Assembly (NCBI GenBank): GCA_036897445.1
Contig: JAYMTL010000011.1
Location: forward strand, 167,443 to 231,442
Direction: 5' to 3'
Origin: Pelargonium tetragonum
Taxonomy: Eukaryota > Streptophyta > Magnoliopsida > Geraniales > Geraniaceae
DNA: 64,000 nucleotides
Numbering within the stretch: the first letter of the stretch is position 1; each line of letters starts with the position of its first letter. The notes beneath the pieces were generated by a model. The model was not told the DNA's origin, ran no database searches, and saw nothing but the letters and a program-made list of their open reading frames with translations. Positions 26,431 through 41,092 of this stretch are shown in pieces. Position numbers and translations under genes: made by a program.

Positions 26431-27776
26431 TCTATTACATAAAAGTATATGTAAAAAATTTCTAAGTTCTACTCAATTTAAGTAGTAAACCATCTTATTT
26501 GCTTCATCGAGGATGCTCCTGCTAGAATGATTTTTTTGTATCTTTTTTGATTAAGACTTTATTACCAAGACTCGCTTTTAAGTACTCTGAGTTGTTGCCC
26601 TGCTTTACCAGTACACCTGTATAATTAAGAGCTTATCCAGTATTACTAAACAGGATTTCTTTCTTGCACAAATTTTACTTTGTTTTCTAAAAAAGCCGCT
26701 GGCAAAAGACACTCCCCTACAAATATAGTTAGGAAGATAATTTGAGTATAGAACAAAGAAAGAGTCTAGTTTTCGGGCTAAAAAATTAGGTAGAACTTTG
26801 GTTTTTTTACAAGTATTAGGGTCCTTTAGAAATAAAATGAAGAGTGTAACTTCCAAGAGTTTAGGGGAGTTCTACTTTCTATTCTATAAAAAATTTATCT
26901 TAATAAGGGGTTTCCGGATGAATAGAATATGCGTGATTTTGGATCCGTTTACAGATTATAGAGTTGTTTTGATCGAGCAATTCTTTAATCCTGAGCCCGT
27001 TTTTTTATAGGGTGCATTATATCACACCTAGAAATCCTTAGAGTTATAAATAAGCATAGGCACTTAATAAAGGATCCGTAACTAAAAAGGATGTAGGCCC
27101 TAAAGTTTAGAGGATTTAAGACTAAAGTTCTTGCTTTTGTTTTCTAAACAATTTAATTAAAACCTTTTGAGTATTTACTTTAATATTTAATAGAACACAT
27201 AAAATACACTAGAATAAAAAGAGAGTAAAAAGGCTTCAGTACTGATCTTAAGTATTTACAACTTTATTAGGAAAGGAAACTAGAGTGTTAAGCTGTGAGG
27301 AGTTTCTAGTTGGTGCTCATACTAGAACTTCAATTTTTTAATGGGGAGCTCTTTCAAATAAGAACTCCTATAGTTATCAAATTCTTTAGTAGCGCGTATA
27401 GGGGAGCAAATGTATGATTCTATTTAAGAAAATAGACCCTGTCTTTTCTAATTTTACTAAAGGAAAGAATTATAAGGACCCTTTCTACCTGAGTTAGAAA
27501 AAGAGAGTAGACTTGAATAGGAGCATTAACTATCTTTGATTTTATAAAAACAAAGGCAAGAGAAGTCTAAAAACCCCGGTATCCGCAACAAGTAAATTCA
27601 ATGCATCTAACTAAAGAAAACTTAATAATAAAGGATTCTTATTACATACTAATTTTATGCTTTAACTAATATTATATTACAGAGTTAATAAGCGGAGCGT
27701 GAATCTTTATATAAATTCTTGCCTATAATTAGAGTTCTCTAACTTTTAAGGTGTTTACCTTTCCTGTTAGAATAGA

Positions 27777-27784
27777 GGGGCCCC
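27777..27784. repeat. GGGGCCCC core
   Basis: An eight-base all-GC palindrome with AGA on the left and CTTATG on the right. It is one of at least eight GGGGCCC-type sites in the window. Confidence 0.9.
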
Positions 27785-30700
27785 CTTATGTATACTTTTT
27801 AACCGCCGGCCTTTAAGAAAAAGCTAGAATCCTAAAAGGACGCAACTCCCTTATTAACATGTTAGCTACAAAAATTAGGCACGCAATTTTTGGTTGTGGT
27901 TATAGGGAATACGTATTACCTTGTTCTTTACCTGCAGTTCGAAGCTGTAGAATTGCTTGAAGCGAGTTCTCTGCAAATAAGTATATTTCGTCTAGGCTAG
28001 GTTTCTAATACTGGATATTAGAAAATTATCTTCTATTTTTCTAGGAAGCTCTCTACAGAAAGAGAATTTCTATACCCTTTGGGTCCTTATAACAGGTGTT
28101 CAAGCTTGTTATTCTTTTTTGTCGGGGTATACAAGTATGCTGTGTCAGAAAAAGCCGTGTCATTCATAGTTATTTTAGTTTAGTGTATTTAGATTTAGTC
28201 CCTCTAAAGTAGGGCTAAGAGTACAAAAACCCAAAACTGCTGTATCTATTGAGCAAAGTTCCCTACTAAATGCAATAGAGTAACCTTCTTTCTTTGAAGG
28301 AATAGGAAGTCCATGAGTTTATTACTTGGCTGGAATACCTTATATTGCCAGTTTAGACACTCCGGTATTTAGCGTTTTGATATTTTCCTATGTTTTTGTT
28401 ATTGATACCGGATACGGGTCTTCTTATAAATGCGGAAAAGGGTTTCCTACTTACTACACTTTAACTTGCCAATTAATTAAATGTATAGTAATAAGCGCCC
28501 CCTTTTTTATAATATAAAGAGTAAACTTTCTGCAGTATAACAAACTTATTGGAAGAACATTTTGAAATCTTAAAAAAACTAGGAGGATTCTAAGTATTTC
28601 AGTAGATTCAATGTTGGATCTAGAGTAGAAACACCGACAATAAGGAACTCTATATTCTATACCTTCCCTTTTTAATTAAAAGGTACCACTCGATTATAGT
28701 TGTTCATTACTAAAATCGATGACAAATTCTTGCTAGACATGTGAGGGCTACCCAGACTTAGTGGAAACTTTTTATCCTATAATACAGAAAAACTTACATT
28801 CTCGTATCTTTATTTATACTGAGTAAACTGCCCAGAGTACTAAATTATAGAATCTTAATCTATTCTGGACCCTATAAAAAGTTGTCCACAAAGAACCTAA
28901 AAAGGACATCTATAACTTTATTCTCTAAAAAGCCACCCTGACCTTGACGAGATATTCCATATTTCGAGTAGCTAGCCTGGATAGTGAGACGAATCCGAAA
29001 ATATAAAAACTACAGCTAATGAGTGGAACTTCCAAGAATGCTTTTCATAAAAGGAAAGTTAGTATCTATAAAAGTTTGGACAATACTGGATATTAATCTC
29101 TCTGACGTGAATTAGCCTTAGAATAAAAACTTTATACAAGCAACAAATCTCCAGAAGCATAAACTCTATCCAAAACATGAGCTATTAAGGAATCGCTTAC
29201 TCGGGTAGGATATTCTATAAAAAAAACTACCTACTATCCTTTTTTAATTTAAGGACTCCTTGCTATAAGTAGTTTTGGGTGTATGAATCTATATCTCGTC
29301 AAGATTCTTAGGTTCGGTTTACCTTTCCCCAAAGAAAGGAATTCTCTCTACTAAAAAAGAAAAATTACCTTTATTTAGCCACTTGACAGTAATTTTACAG
29401 AATCTCAATGAGTGGAGTGGAAGGTAAAATATCCTTACTAGACTTAGCGGAACTCCTTTATATACATACAAGTATGACCATCTCAGGGACTATCTCTATT
29501 CCTTTTCTTTTGCCTTTACTAAGGGATTTCTAAGTAAAAAAAGAGTGATTATTAGGACTTTTTTCTTAAATATTTATACAGAGCTTTTGCTATTACATTC
29601 CTTATTTTTTCAGCAGGGGTCTCTGGTACAGTAGGTTATAACTTCACTTAAACAGAATCTAGTAGCAGATAGATAGTAGGTTAAGCACCAGTATAAAACA
29701 GAAACCGGGGTAAAGGTTTTTGGAACTTTTAAAATGAGATTCTATTCACTACTTGTGGATGCCTCCTCGTCCAAGGGGCTTACGAGCTAATAAGATATCC
29801 TTTGATTCTATTTGAATGTTATATATAAATAGTCATCTAAGGGGGAAGCCTTAAACTAAATTCGTATTTCCAACCTCGGCTTGTATCAACAAAAAAAGAC
29901 AAGTCCCTCTTACTTGAATGCAACACAAAATTAGATTTTCATATAGCTTGTGTATTCTCTTTACTTTCTGTAAAAATTTCTTATATCATCAATTAAACAA
30001 CAAGTCAGGAGATTCCTTAAAAATCATTCTTACAAATCACTAAGCAAAGTCTCTTTTACTTATTCAAGTTCGTCTCTACAAGGAGCAATTAATAGTCGAC
30101 AAAGGGTCCTCTAATCCGGCTATCCTAACAAAGTGTGTAGAGAAAAAAGAATCCAGTATTAGACTGTGAAAAGCAGACTTATCTTAGTCAACACTAAATC
30201 TGAGGCGTGAGCTGCCTCTTAATAAAAGCCGTTACCAGGAATTCAAAAACTTACCTAACATCTAAGCGCGTAAGGGTTATAAAAAATTTAACTATCTTTC
30301 TTTCATACATTAATTAAAAGGGAAACTCTTTCTTCTTAAATTTTCATTTCTTTACCGGTTTCCTTAAAATCTTAATATAGTGGCTTATAAAAATTTGCAT
30401 TACGGGGTATACACGGGGTTACACACAATTAAGGGAGTGCTTGTTTTTGCTTATTCTAGCATTGCTTAGAAGTAGGTAATAAAATAAACTTGATTTTTAT
30501 TTTAAAGGTCCCTACTTTTTAAAGTATTAAAGGATGGCAGAAAAAGGGATTCCTTTTAGGATAGGATCAGAATTCTTCTAACATTTTTCTGCCATGGGAT
30601 CCTTGTTCTATTAAGCTCCTATTACTCTATAATAGTCTTTTTCCCAAATCTTGGGTTTGCCTAGGAACTCCTTAAAAATAGAAAACGAGTTAAATGCCTG

Positions 30701-32284
30701 GCCCTTTTATGGCTGAGACACCCTAGATTTTCTTAGAGGTAAAACTGGATTGAGTAAGTATTAAGAGCCCTTAGCAGCTAAAAATGTTGTTATAAATTGA
30801 CTGAAATGCTGCCAATAACTCTGCTTAGCTTCTTGCTTCGGATCAGCTTCGTGCAACATTTTATATACACACGTATGGTACTCTAGTAACACTAAATGAA
30901 CTCAGATATACTACTCAATTATCGGTTCTAATCAGAAAGAATTCGAAGAGAAAACTAAACTCTTAGATAAGTTAATAGCTAAGCTCTTCAAAGTAAGATT
31001 GTCCCAACCGTAAACCTGCGAGGAGAGTCTTGGCAAAAAGATCTTTAGCGGAAATAAAGAAGGACTTTTTAAATTCTTTTTTCTACACAAGTTATAAAGC
31101 TTAAGTACAAAGTAAAAAAACTCTTATCTATTTTGATATTCTGTTACTAAAAGTAAACTTTGGAGGAGTTTAGTAAATCAGCAATATAGGACAGGAGACC
31201 CCTTTCCGCAGCTTATCCAGTATAGTAAAATTGTGGGAATCCGGGTTGAAGTTTTAGGCGGAATATTAATAGAGCAATGTAAGGTTGTATATATTTATTT
31301 ATAACATTGGCGCATTGGCTTTTAATTTGCATAAGTATAAATCTAACAGCCAAAAAAAAAATCCGGGCACTTCTGATAAGAAGAGTATGTAAAGAATTTA
31401 GTGAATTCTGTAGCCGATTTCTGCATATACTTTTAGGTGTATATAGGTTATCGATTCTGGAAACCAAACCTGTTTCAAGTATTCATACAAGTTTTTGGGT
31501 TATATAAACTTTAGACCTCTATCTAAGTATTTTCTTAAAAAGAAAGATAGGGTTGTATCTATGTTATGAGATTAAGTTAGTTTTTCTATGTTTCCCACAA
31601 GATAAAGATAAGTAATACCTAGTATCACACTAGAAATTAGGGGGTAGATCTTATCTGAAATAGGATGCTCTGTTCTTTTACAGAGAAGAGTACCTTAGGA
31701 TTACCCTGTATCCTTACAAGCTTTCAGGTAAAGCAATTATCTCTTTACTCTATCGGTAAATGCAAGGATTCTGGGAACTTAGTTTAGTTTGTTTAAGTAG
31801 TTATTATACCAACTTCGTAATAATTAATATGATAATAGAGTTGGGTATTGACACCCCTGTTTGAAATAAATGATATAGGAGCTAAGAAAGATATTCTATA
31901 AAAGTCATTTTAATTACAAAGTGTAAACCTTTCCTTAGCTCTACACCGGAAACTCACTGCCTTTCAGAATACAAATACAGGAACAACTCAACTACAAAGA
32001 CAGACTTAAACTTTGGGAATTAAATATAAAATAAACGAGACTTTTAGATATTACATTATAAGAACTTTCTAAATAGGATAGCAGATTCCTAACTTTTTAA
32101 AGTAATCCCTTATCTGTTACTATATATCATATCTTTATTCGGTAAAACTTTAATTAAAAATTCCTGGACCCGCTCCTTATAACTTATTATAGATTACACT
32201 CTTTTTAGAGGTCATAAAACTTCCTTTTTGGGTTGCTTAATTAAGGGTAACTTACTGAGAAAGCGGGGATGGATATTCCTTATT

Positions 32285-32300
32285 TCAGTGTATCAGTGTA
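32285..32300 (+). repeat. Two perfect tandem copies of an 8-bp unit
   Basis: TCAGTGTA is repeated twice exactly. Confidence 0.9.
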
Positions 32301-34700
32301 GCAGATTCTACGGCGGCAGATCGAAATGCCTTTCTATTTTTATATACAAGACTTTATTTCGCATTTATTGACACTCGTTTTGTTTTTATTTTACACTTAG
32401 AATTTGTCGCTTAGCAGAATACATTTTTTTACTTCCTACTGTGAGGGGCTTAAAAGGATCTTGATTAAACTAAATCTAGTGAGCAAAAAGAGGCTCACTT
32501 TTGAGGTATGCTGCATCAGCTATAAATAGATTTTATAAAACTTGATTATCTTAACGATTATTCCTCTCCAGAAGTACCCGTAGTTCTAAGAATATCTCTA
32601 CACTTTTTATAAATTCACCTGCCTCGCTCTATGTTATTTAATAAGGATACTCTAAGGAATTCTATACAGCTTTAAAGCCTAACCCCAAAATACTTGGCGT
32701 CACGGAAGGGAGTCGAAGAAACTAAAATAGAAAAGCTTTTTCCAAAGTAAGGGGCTGACTAACAAGCGACATATGTAATCCGCTTTGTTTAACACGAAAA
32801 GAGTTCCTCTTGACGGATGCTTCGATCTTTATTATACCTTATATAATCTAAAATTCTAAATCACTGACTTTCGAATTTCATACTGCTTTAATACTGCAGA
32901 AATACCGCTAAAAATATCTAGAAGATTTGGTTAGGAGACCTCCTACGGAAGCAAAAGCACCTTTTTATAATATAGGATACCCGGCCTGTGTGAGTGGAAA
33001 AAGGAAACTAGGACGCTGCCTCTATTTCCTATTTCCGCACCTTAACTTTTAAAAGTTGTTTACTCAAAGGGGGCTCGGCAATATGAATATTTCTAAAAAG
33101 ATTTTAGTTTTACTAGTAAGGGGTTTCCTTATCGTCAAATAGTGCTTAAGGAAAACTGTAATAAAAGAAAATATTCTAAATTAAGTCCTAATGTAATAAG
33201 TTTTTACTGGTTATAATTTTTTTAAGAAAGCTAGAAAGGGTTGGTTAATAAGAATTCCGCGCCTACATAATCTACATAGGACCCCTGAGTTGGAATACTC
33301 CTTCGAACAGCTATTCTCCTTTAGTTGGAATTTCTCCTTTTTTTGCCTTTAACAAAAAGTTTAATCTTAAAGAGATTTTTCTTCGGCACGTAAGGGATTT
33401 TGTACAATTACTTTAATTAAATAGAAATAAAAAAGTCCGGAGACTCTTATAACTATACGCAGTTCTAATTAGCCTGCAACACAAAGTTAAAAACTTGTTA
33501 TCCTTGAGTTAGCGGTTCTATAATAAAGAATAGTAGCGATTTGTATCATATTCATATTTCTTTCAACAAATGGAGTACTTTTTACCAACAAGGAGTATAA
33601 GAGTTGCGCTTATAGCACCTTTATACCAGTAAGTCCCCGTATCCAAGGAGTCTACCCATAGTGTTAATCCTATTAAATAGAGGCGAGCAAGAGTAAGACA
33701 TACAGAAATTCTCGGCAAAATTTATAATATATGTACAAAAAAATGAGTGAGGAATAGTCTTAAATTTCATTATTTAATGGATTTCTTATTTGTTACTAGG
33801 GCGGGCATGGTGTATAAAATCCCGGTTGTGAAGCGCTATTCTGGAATAACCCCACCCGGGTTAAATTAGATGCAAAAAGAAATATAGATAGAGAACTCTC
33901 CTTTTATTTCGGTGTTACTAATAAAAACTATAAAGATTTTTAGAAAACGAGGAAACCCCCTTTTTTCGCTTAAGAACTACAAAATTTGAGTAGAAAAAGA
34001 GCCCTTCTTCTCTCAAAGCGACTACCCGCTTATGTTATCTATATGTTTTACTTACGAAAAATTGTTAATTTAATAATGTTTACGATTTTTCTTGTTACTC
34101 GTGGAAACTCTGGATTATCCTCTTTAACCTGTTATATTGACTGTAATTGTCCTAACATGAAATTGACTCATTAGCATAAGCAGAGCTCCGAGGATAATTT
34201 ATTGCAGAAGAGACAACGCCACAGCTATGGGTATATGGGCTGAGGATAAACTAATGCCAACTTCCAAACACAGGAATTACCAGTAAGAAAAAACTTATCA
34301 TATATTTGTTTGACTCGTCTACCAAAACAAATCGGGCATCCGGGTGATTTAGAAAGTTTCTTTTTAATAATACTGACACCGCTTCATTTATATAAATAAC
34401 TTGCTTTTTTGTACTTGTTCTAAGAAACCTGGATTTGCTAGCATTAGGGGTTCCTTTAGAGTAGAAAAAAATAAGAGTCTTATACGGCTCAGGCTAAAGT
34501 CCTCGTACATTTCCTTATTTTTGCAACTAAAAGTGTTTATAAACCGGCAGGACCAGGACTCTTGTAGTAATCCAGGGGTAGGGAGCTCCTTAAACCTATA
34601 CTTAAGGGTTACTTATATATAAACTACCGAAGGAAAAGTCTAATTTATTGAGTAAATATGCCTAGCTTTATTTTTGCAGAGTTACGGGGTTTCTGAGTAA

Positions 34701-34716
34701 TTTCATTGTTTCATTG
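34701..34716 (+). repeat. Two perfect tandem copies of an 8-bp unit
   Basis: TTTCATTG is repeated twice exactly. Confidence 0.9.
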
Positions 34717-35870
34717 TAAGAAGGTTTGGAACTCTACTTTTATCGAACGAGCAAAGTCACACATTTTTGTCAGGATCTTACGAGAAAGGAGAGTCTAAAG
34801 TATTTAAGAGAATTTTAACCTTGTATTACAATAACGTAAAGTAAGTGTTATAGCTAGGAATTTCTTCCCAAATCAACTAAAGCAGTTAGCATTAGCTCTT
34901 GTCCTTAAGGGAGCCCTCAGTATATTATCTAAGTTCTGGGATACTTAAGAAGGTAACTGTAAAGGTCCTAATAACCCAGGAATGCTATATGAAATTTGTT
35001 GACTAGAAAAAGACTCGAACCCAGGCCTTTTTTAGGAATGTAAAATGTTAAAGTTTTTCTAAGTTATATTAGGTTTTCACTTACTAATTTTAGCTTCCGC
35101 AGTATGTATAAAGTTAGTCTGATTCAAAGTCCTTCTATCTAAGCTATTTTGTGTTGATGAGATAGAATATCCAAATCTGAGGAAAGTAAACCCAGAGACT
35201 TCTATTTAAGCATGTGCTTTAAGGTTCTGCTACTAAAAAAGTCTTTTATTAAAAATGCCTGAATTTCCTTTTTTCAATAAAATAAGGGTTTGCTCTATTG
35301 TACTAGATATTCAGAATTTAGTATCAATCTATCGGCCTAAATCCCTACAATCTAAAAAAACCGACTGCGAGGTTTTGTTTATTACAAAGTAAGGCTTTAA
35401 AAATAGGTTATAATCCCAATAATTTGTTCCGCTATCCGGCAGTTGCTTCTTTTTAAAGGAGTCAAGGGAGTTAGATACTACAATTGGACTTCGGGTTATC
35501 TGTACAGAAGTATGCCTTTGGGGTAGGGCCCTTTTCAAAAAAGAATAGGGATTTCCTCTTTAGTCAGTATTTAAGCCCCTATTGAGATTAGGCGAAAACT
35601 TTCGCAAGTTATATAAATATCTATACGCAAAGGGTCCTAAATTCTTGCTTTTTGCATCGAAGATGGCATTACAACAAGTTCCAGGGGAGAAAGGGTATAG
35701 GAAAAGTTACCGCCTTTTGTAATAAGACGCACTTCTAAAAAAAGCTTTGATATGGAAAACGGATTTCTTTGACTCAATTTACTAAATGTACGGTCCCTCC
35801 GGTATAAGTCAAACTTCAATGCAGCAAAACTCTTCACAAATCTGAGGTGTGGGGTGATTTTAAATGAAAG

Positions 35871-36760
35871 TACAGGCTGTTTACTTGCTTTAGATAAAAA
35901 ATAAAGAATGCATATAGAAATTGTAACTTGAGAAATTTTTGGGTCTAAAAGAAAAGCGGTTAGTTAAACAGGGAAGTCGAAAAACAAGGAAGCTTGTCTC
36001 TAATGTCTTGATTATTCCTAGCCAATCCAGGGTAGAGTTCTAAAAAGAAACGGGAACCAGGAACCTCAGAAAAAGCTTGACTTCTACACTGTGACTTCCT
36101 TTACCTGTTAACCCTTCCAATAAAGACTTTTATAAGCTCAGAAATAGGAATACGAATGAAAGCAAAAACGCCCTAAGTTTATATCTAGAATGTTCTTTAT
36201 CTGCAGTTACGATACCCAGTAAGTTCCCCCATTCTACCTATTTACCACCCGTTTAATTATATCTTTTCTTGAATAGCTTGAAAAGGACAGGGGAATTTAG
36301 GTATAGCTACTATACTAAGACTATTACAATCTATCTATGATTAATTTCATTACCTCGTTACCGATAAGAACAGAAGAGACTACCTTATTCCCCCCAAGCT
36401 TATATGCTCCCAACCGATAAACACATAAGACATTGAGCAACATCTCTTAAACAAACTATATATGTTCAGGTTGAGAGTAACTCTTTCCTAAAACCCCTTA
36501 GTTACGTATATAACAACAGAGACATATAACTAGAATACTAATACAAGAACAATAAGCCCATTAACCAGCTACAGTAACTACATTAACCCCATAAGACAAT
36601 AAGACTTTTCCTTATACCCTATTCTATATATATATATAGTTCCTCTCCTTACTCTATTCTCCTTTTCTTTCTCTTCTTAACAAGAGTATAGCTCCTAACA
36701 AACTAGTAAAACAAGTAAGAAAACAAAAACAAGAGAACAAAGAAGCCAGTTGATGGTGGG
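35871..36760. other. Core-poor, C-skewed island
   Basis: C exceeds G: 16 to 7 in 36181-36240 and 16 to 5 in 36541-36600. It contains (TA)7 at 36625. The word AGCTACAGTAACT near 36570 is the complement of a word near 49940. Confidence 0.55.
36625..36638. repeat. (TA)7 microsatellite
   Basis: Seven perfect TA units within a C-rich, G-poor island. A similar 13-base alternating run is at 59460-59472. Confidence 0.95.
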
Positions 36761-37227
36761 TATAATATAATAGTGGATCTATACTAACTCTAAATCTTAA
36801 AAGCCAGAGTTGGCAGGACTATAACCTACGTCCTTTTTGAAAGCAAGATCCGCCCTACCCACCTACTCTTTATTATTTTTTATGAATACGTTACTTCAAG
36901 GATCAAAAGTAGGTTCTGTAAATGTAATGTCGACTCGAACCCTTACACTTCTGTTCTTTCCAGGTTCGATTTAACAATTACGGGAGCTCTATCTAGGCTA
37001 CTTACTTCTTCAGTTTCTAGGATCCATGTAGTTCTATTTGATTCACAATTTCTTTATTTAAGTTATTTTTTTTATATTCACTTTTTTATAACTCATGCTC
37101 GACAAACCTATACTCTAAAACTCCGTACGACTTTTCGAACTAAGGCATTCCAAAAATTAGTAATATTCAAGGCACAGAATAATCTAAAAGGAAAACTTCG
37201 ATCTTGGCTGTGTGACTATTATTTATT

Positions 37228-37244
37228 AGGTGATTCGAACACCT
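37228..37244 (-). pseudogene. Isolated tRNA T-arm-like stem-loop
   Basis: On the minus strand this reads AGGTG-TTCGAAT-CACCT, a textbook T arm with a perfect 5-bp stem and a TTCRANY loop. No anticodon arm fits at the expected spacing 5' of it, and no acceptor strand is visible. An imperfect palindrome (GTCGAAGCTTCAAC on +, 37256-37269) lies where the anticodon arm should be. It could be a tRNA fragment, but a lone T-arm match in 64 kb could arise by chance. Confidence 0.25.
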
Positions 37245-39718
37245 ATGTGCTGCCAGTCGAAGCTTCAACGTTTTGTATTATAGAGTTCGTAAGCTAAAAA
37301 TCGACAATTCCGAGGGTTCGAGTGTAATATACTTTCTAAACTTATTCACATTAGATTATAAACCCTTTTGGGGCACAGGGGGGGTTCCTTTAGACGGGAA
37401 TTTCAGGCCTGTAGAAGAAAGGTTTTTATATTAGAATACTTAAACAAAAAGCCCCGTAAAAAATTAAGTAACAAGGTCCTTGTCTTAAATTTCAAAAAGT
37501 CCCTAAGGACCCTTATGCTATATAAAAAGAAAATTCTTGTAGGTTCTTAATTTGGGTCCCTCTTTACGCGTGCTTAAAAAACTCTACTTTTACTCAAATT
37601 AGACTAATGGATAATTTAAAAATTACACTTTATAGATGACTTCGTAAGGGACTACTATGAATACCTATTCTTGTGAGTTTTCTTTATCTCAACTACTACA
37701 GGCCTAACTAAAAACACGCCTAAAAAAAAAACTAAAAGGGACTTAAAGGAAAACTTCCCGTAATTTTCCCTTAAAGTGAAAGCTTCCATAAAAAACTCAA
37801 ATACAGGAAAGATCATAAGAACGTTAGACAAGGGCGCCCTTTTTACGTTTATACGCATACTCCTTACGATTCGAGGATTATAGCGAAAGAGGTGCTAAGA
37901 AATATTTACCCTTTTATAAGTTGCAGGTTTTGACTTTTTAGGGTACACCCCCTTTTAGCTTCTCCTTGAGTTTCGGATAGGGATACGATATTGCACTCAA
38001 GATTATACCCCGATTATGGCTACCTCTTACTAAGAATAGCAGACTTTACAGTCCTATCTATATAACTAGAGAGAAGGAGTTCTTTATTAAGCAAACTAAA
38101 TCGAGAAGTTAAGGAATTTTGAGTCTATATAATTTTTGTTAAAATAATATTCTTAAATCTCAAATACTAACTAATAAACTAAAAAAAGAGAGTTACAAGA
38201 AGTTTTAAAACAATTTTGACTAGGTAGTTATGCAAAGTCTTTTATTTGGGGCATTCCATTTAAGTTTTTCTGGTTCCTGCGAGTCCTAATTAGGAAGAAA
38301 ATAACTACCGAAAAAAGTACATTACAAGTCAACAAGTTTTAACCTTCAATAATAAAGCGGCTGCTTTTATTAAGGAGTACCTGGCACTTCTAGGATTAGG
38401 AACAACTCAAGGGTATCTGAACTTTAATAGAATAGAGTAAGATCTTTTTTTGATTAAATCTGACCTGACAATCAGAAAAATTTTACTTTAATATTAAGAC
38501 TAAAGGTTTAATTTAGCTTTAAGTCTATCCAAACTATTGCGGTACTACGTTGGTTGAGGGTATCCAGGAATCACTAAGTAGTAAAGGGGGCTCCTCAAAA
38601 ACTACGGATGTGCAGTAAATACGTTACGTAAAGAAGAAACAATTTACAATGCAAGGAATTCCTCATAAGGAAACACAGAAGCTAAAAAGCCACAGATTCT
38701 TTCTTTTAAAAAACGAGACCCTGCTTGCTACAATATGTTTATCCTTAATCAATAAATTACTCAAAGAGAAAAGGATTCTAAAATCAAATAAATAATAGAA
38801 GGACTTTATAAAAAGGATAAGAACATAAGAATTTTCCGGTGTTAACTCAATCCAGGGTTCTTGCAAGACTTTTTTTTAGGAGTCCCGCTATAATATAAAG
38901 AAAACTCATGTTACGCAAAATGACAAAATAAATGAAGAGTAATTAAGAAACCCGAATCTCTTTCTTTAGCTGGATCCCGGGATTAGAGCTTTTTCTTGTT
39001 TATACAAGTTCTTGCCACTAGAACATTTGCTTAGTAAGAGGGGTTTATACTTCTATAAGTATAAGCTATCATAGAAAAGATACTGAGTGCTTTAGAATTG
39101 CTAACTTATTACAGGAGGAGAGTAGGAGTCTAGATTTTAAGAAGGTTATAGCTCTGTAGAAGTTTTTGGGGCGCTTTACCTTATTCCGTTTCTCCAGATT
39201 GAGAGGCATTTTAAAGGTTTCGTTTAAAGTACTTTTTGTTTGTAAACTTTAACTACTAAAAAGTAATAGTTTATTCTAAGTGTTTTCGCATCTATAGGGT
39301 GCGCTATCCTATTACCAGTAGAAACCGGAAATTCTAAGGCCCCTCTCAAGTACCAAAAGGGGTTTAATAGAAGCTCCAACCTCTTTTTTTACATATTCTT
39401 AATTTCTATTAGAGTCTTTAACTAAAAGAAGAATACTGGGATGCTTACTAGAGTCCAGAATTTATTAGTACCAAAGTCAATTTGACACGCGGTTTTTATA
39501 AGACCTCAAGTCCTCCTTAGAACTAGAAAGCCCCTTATAAGTTTTTTTTGTTTGATTAAGACCTCGAGCTATAAATAAAAAAAGGAAGCATTTCCTGACT
39601 ATCTTAAGGCTATTAACTTTTAAATAACAACGCAAAATGAAAACTTATAGCTTTACAGAAAGCACTCTCTATACTTAATATTAGAGTGTTAAACTTTTCT
39701 CAGATTCTCTTGCTCTTT

Positions 39719-39748
39719 GTTCTTTATCATTAAGTTCTTTATCATTAA
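39719..39748 (+). repeat. Two perfect tandem copies of a 15-bp unit
   Basis: GTTCTTTATCATTAA is repeated twice with no mismatch. The perfect identity suggests a recent slippage or repair duplication. No gene is affected. Confidence 0.95.
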
Positions 39749-40580
39749 AAGCGGATACAAACCTCAGAGGGAAGAGGCCTTTTTATTTTTAAAGTAGGGA
39801 GTCGCAGGGACCTAAGCGGGAAAAATCTAGTTAATATTATAGGAAATCAACCTTCTTAGATTTAGAGGCCTTTCCTTTGAAAATGTATAAACTAAAGGCC
39901 TTGACTTGCTATTAGGCAATACATTACTACTATACAGGAGTCCAATTTTAGTGACAAATAATCCATAAGAAACTAAGATTCCCTACTAGTGTAAATCCCC
40001 TAGAACTCTTTCTCTTAAACTAATAACAAATCTAGTCTAGGGTTTACAAGCTAACTTCATTATAAAAAGGGTAAGAGGAAAAATTTGCAGGGTATATAAG
40101 CAAGAGGGCTTTCTAGGTAGTAACTTCGTTTTTGGTTTAATATGTATTTCTGTTTTCTTTAGCATTTCTAAGACTATTTACTAAATGAAAGATTTTTTAG
40201 TTAGGAATGTTATATAGAGTTAATTGGTTAATAGATAGTAATTGATAAGTTGTTGTTTTATTGTTAAGTAAACTTCCTCTTGTACTATGTCTTGGAGGTA
40301 ATAAACCTTTTATAGTAGAGAAGCGGTCCTTACCTTCTTCTAGATCCGGAACTGAGGAAGGGAAAGGAAGCTTTTTCGATATTACATATATACGTTATAA
40401 CCACCACCAACAGCTTGCTGACTAAACTCTTACCCTTATCTTGTATCTTAAATACCCCTACTTCTAAGAAAATCCGACTCTATTGTGAGCCTTTTTACTT
40501 ATTATCGCCTACCAAAAATCCTAGAGTACTCATCAAAGTGTCTTCTATCTTGTAAAAACCTAACTTCTATTATATATAAT

Positions 40581-40604
40581 TTTGACTTTGACTTTGGGTC
40601 AAAG
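40581..40604 (+). repeat. TTTGAC tandem pair with a complementary arm
   Basis: TTTGAC is repeated at 40581-40592. The second copy forms a perfect 7-bp hairpin, CTTTGAC-TTTGG-GTCAAAG (40586-40604). Confidence 0.9.
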
Positions 40605-41092
40605 CGCCTAAACTGTAATTTCAATTTCCTGTCTTAAAAAGAATACTTGGTTTAGAACCTCCCGCACAACCCCGAGGAGAGCTTCCATAGACTTTTTAGT
40701 TACATCTGCTTTTAAAGAATCCGGCAAGCTTGTGGCTAGGCTATCCATAGGAAATTGTAACTTTATAGAGGATTTGCTTTATTTTGAATCACGAATTAGT
40801 TTCCTTGTTCAGCGACTTTTTATAGGACACTCTTGAGTTATAACAAAAAGAAAAGAGTTGACTTGTACCTTTATTAAAGGAGCGAGCTAGACGCTTTTAG
40901 TATAGGGGTACCAATATCTGAAATTTCTATCTCGTAAGAATGAAACTTTTTGAAAACTAGATGAGGAATTGAAGTATGAAACACTCCCTCGCAAATCCTT
41001 GAACTCCTACAGCTACTGTAAAAAGACTTTAAAGTTTCTTCCTTACTTACTAGACTAGGAGGACCTTTTTAATGAAAGAGGGGCTCCTACCC

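Larger units (their letters stand above)
26431..35870. other. Background AT-rich DNA, no gene
   Basis: It includes GGGGCCCC (27777), GGGAGCTCC (34581-34589) and the tandem repeats at 32285 and 34701. No gene was recognised; open frames here are all under 90 codons. Confidence 0.65.
36761..41092. other. Background DNA upstream of the tRNA, with a C-free patch
   Basis: Core-studded AT-rich DNA with a possible T-arm remnant at 37228 and the 15-bp tandem repeat at 39719. In 40201-40260 there are 13 G and no C, inside a G-skewed patch of about 40136-40330. No gene was recognised. Confidence 0.6.

Noticed and set aside
34990-35005. GACTCGAACCCAGG on +, a minus-strand T-arm-like word
   Set aside because: No 5-bp stem and no cloverleaf around it.
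36625-36638. (TA)7 run as a possible origin or promoter
   Set aside because: Alternating AT runs are expected in AT-rich DNA and nothing else supports a function.
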